Shown here: piece after piece, positions 14,703 to 15,116 of the stretch
Layout: each line of letters begins with the position of its first letter
How positions within the stretch are numbered: position 1 is the stretch's first letter
NCBI GenBank assembly: GCA_004556545.1
Contig: SFGO01000060.1
Coordinates: forward strand, 1 to 15,116
DNA from: Clostridiales bacterium
GTDB lineage: Bacteria > Bacillota > Clostridia > Christensenellales > Aristaeellaceae
Length of the DNA stretch: 15,116 nt
Direction of reading: 5' to 3'
The notes under the pieces: generated by a model
What the model was told of the DNA's origin: nothing
What the model saw: the letters and a program-made list of their open reading frames with translations, nothing else
Databases searched by the model: none
Translations under genes and position numbers: made by a program

Positions 14703-14747
14703 AACTTGGCCGGGGTTTTACCGCCGTGGCACGACAGGTGCCACGGC
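14637..14747 (+). repeat. Three-hairpin cassette, copy 3, overlapping the regulator's 3' end
   Basis: Hairpin 1 (14637-14655): stem GCAGGGGT with loop AGT and arm ACCCCTGC. Hairpin 2 (14664-14684): stem CTGCGTGCC, loop GAA. The linker contains ACATGAAAC, similar to ACACGAAAC of copy 2. Hairpin 3 (14723-14747): stem GCCGTGGCAC, loop GACAG. Eight bases separate hairpins 1 and 2, and the trailing GACGATTGAG is not recognisable, so this copy is more diverged. Module B is absent. Confidence 0.55.
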
Positions 14748-14825
14748 TCGCCGGTCTGGTGTGGATCCCTGTTTATTGTCGTGTAAAGACCGCCATTCGG
14801 CGACGGGCCTCATGGCTCACAAAAC

Positions 14826-14860
14826 AGGCCAGCGTGACTTTAGTTTCACGCTGGCCTTTT
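14826..14860 (+). terminator. Intrinsic terminator of the signalling operon
   Basis: AGGCCAGCGTGA (14826-14837) pairs with TCACGCTGGCCT (14846-14857) around an 8-base loop, and the exit reads TTTT. It lies 123 bases past the regulator's stop, beyond the hairpin cassette. Confidence 0.85.
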
Positions 14861-14874
14861 GCGTTGCAAAAATA

Positions 14875-15100
14875 CCCAAGCTATATTGAAACATCTCCCC
14901 CTGCAAGGGGCAAGTATGCCCTGCGCCATCTAGGGAAAGGAAAATCAGCCCATTTATTCACGCCGCAAAATTTCCCAACCACATTGGAACTTCCCAACCT
15001 GCAAGGGGTAAGCCTGCCCCACCGCCAACTGCGGGGGAGCAGAGCGGCGATAGGCAGCGGAGGGAAAAAGGCCCGCCCATTTTGACGGCGGAAAAAGGCG
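14875..15100. repeat. Degenerate tandem repeat, two units of about 100 bases
   Basis: Unit 1 starts at 14875 and unit 2 at 14974. The first 53 bases of each align well, sharing CCCAA, ATTG-AAC, CCTGCAAGGGG and AAG-TGCCC. The second halves share GGAAAA, GCCCATTT and ACG-CG-AAAA. Each unit can form a short GGGC/GCCC hairpin after CTGCAAGGGG. The region 14703-15116 holds no gene I can support; it consists of the cassette, the terminator and this repeat. Confidence 0.65.
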
Positions 15101-15116
15101 AGCTCCGAGCGCGCAC

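Overview
The window reads as a chromosomal segment from a GC-rich Clostridia-type Firmicute. The grounds are strong AGGAGG ribosome binding sites, YesM/YesN-type two-component signalling, an LplB/LplC-type sugar permease pair without its own ATPase, and a TetR-controlled two-gene ABC exporter. Both sugar-binding proteins have a plain signal peptide (Ala-Leu-Ala cleavage) instead of a lipoprotein Cys. I associate that with Christensenellales-like gut lineages, but the placement is inference. No tRNA, rRNA, CRISPR array, integrase or transposase gene was seen.

Layout. Bases 1-271 hold one copy of a modular hairpin repeat and a strong hairpin. Bases 287-2348 (minus) are a three-gene operon, tetR, ABC ATPase, ABC permease, with overlapping or nearly overlapping genes. 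A consensus promoter and a palindromic operator lie upstream, and the promoter overlaps the terminator of the preceding operon. Bases 2472-6596 (minus) are a two-gene operon. It encodes a 981-residue membrane-anchored protein (zinc-ribbon-like motif, one membrane segment, about 16 TPR-like repeats, a lipocalin-like end) and an acyltransferase-3 integral membrane enzyme. Bases 6754-10294 (minus) are a sugar-uptake operon: two permeases and a large binding protein.

Bases 10295-10941 are a 647-base divergent intergenic region. It carries the promoter of the uptake operon and a MITE-like element of about 360 bp. Bases 10942-14702 (plus) are a three-gene signalling operon: a YesM-type sensor kinase, a second sugar-binding protein and a YesN-type AraC response regulator. 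The regulator's last 21 codons lie in a third copy of the hairpin repeat. An intrinsic terminator follows, then a degenerate tandem repeat of about 100 bp runs to the window end.

How the parts fit. The kinase, binding protein and regulator plausibly sense an extracellular sugar or glycan and activate the divergent uptake operon. The uptake permeases would need an MsmX-type ATPase encoded elsewhere. The repeat-protein/acyltransferase pair looks like an envelope module of unknown role. The most unusual non-coding signal is a three-hairpin cassette present three times. Its loops are conserved (AGT, then GAA or GTA) while its stems change by compensated substitutions.
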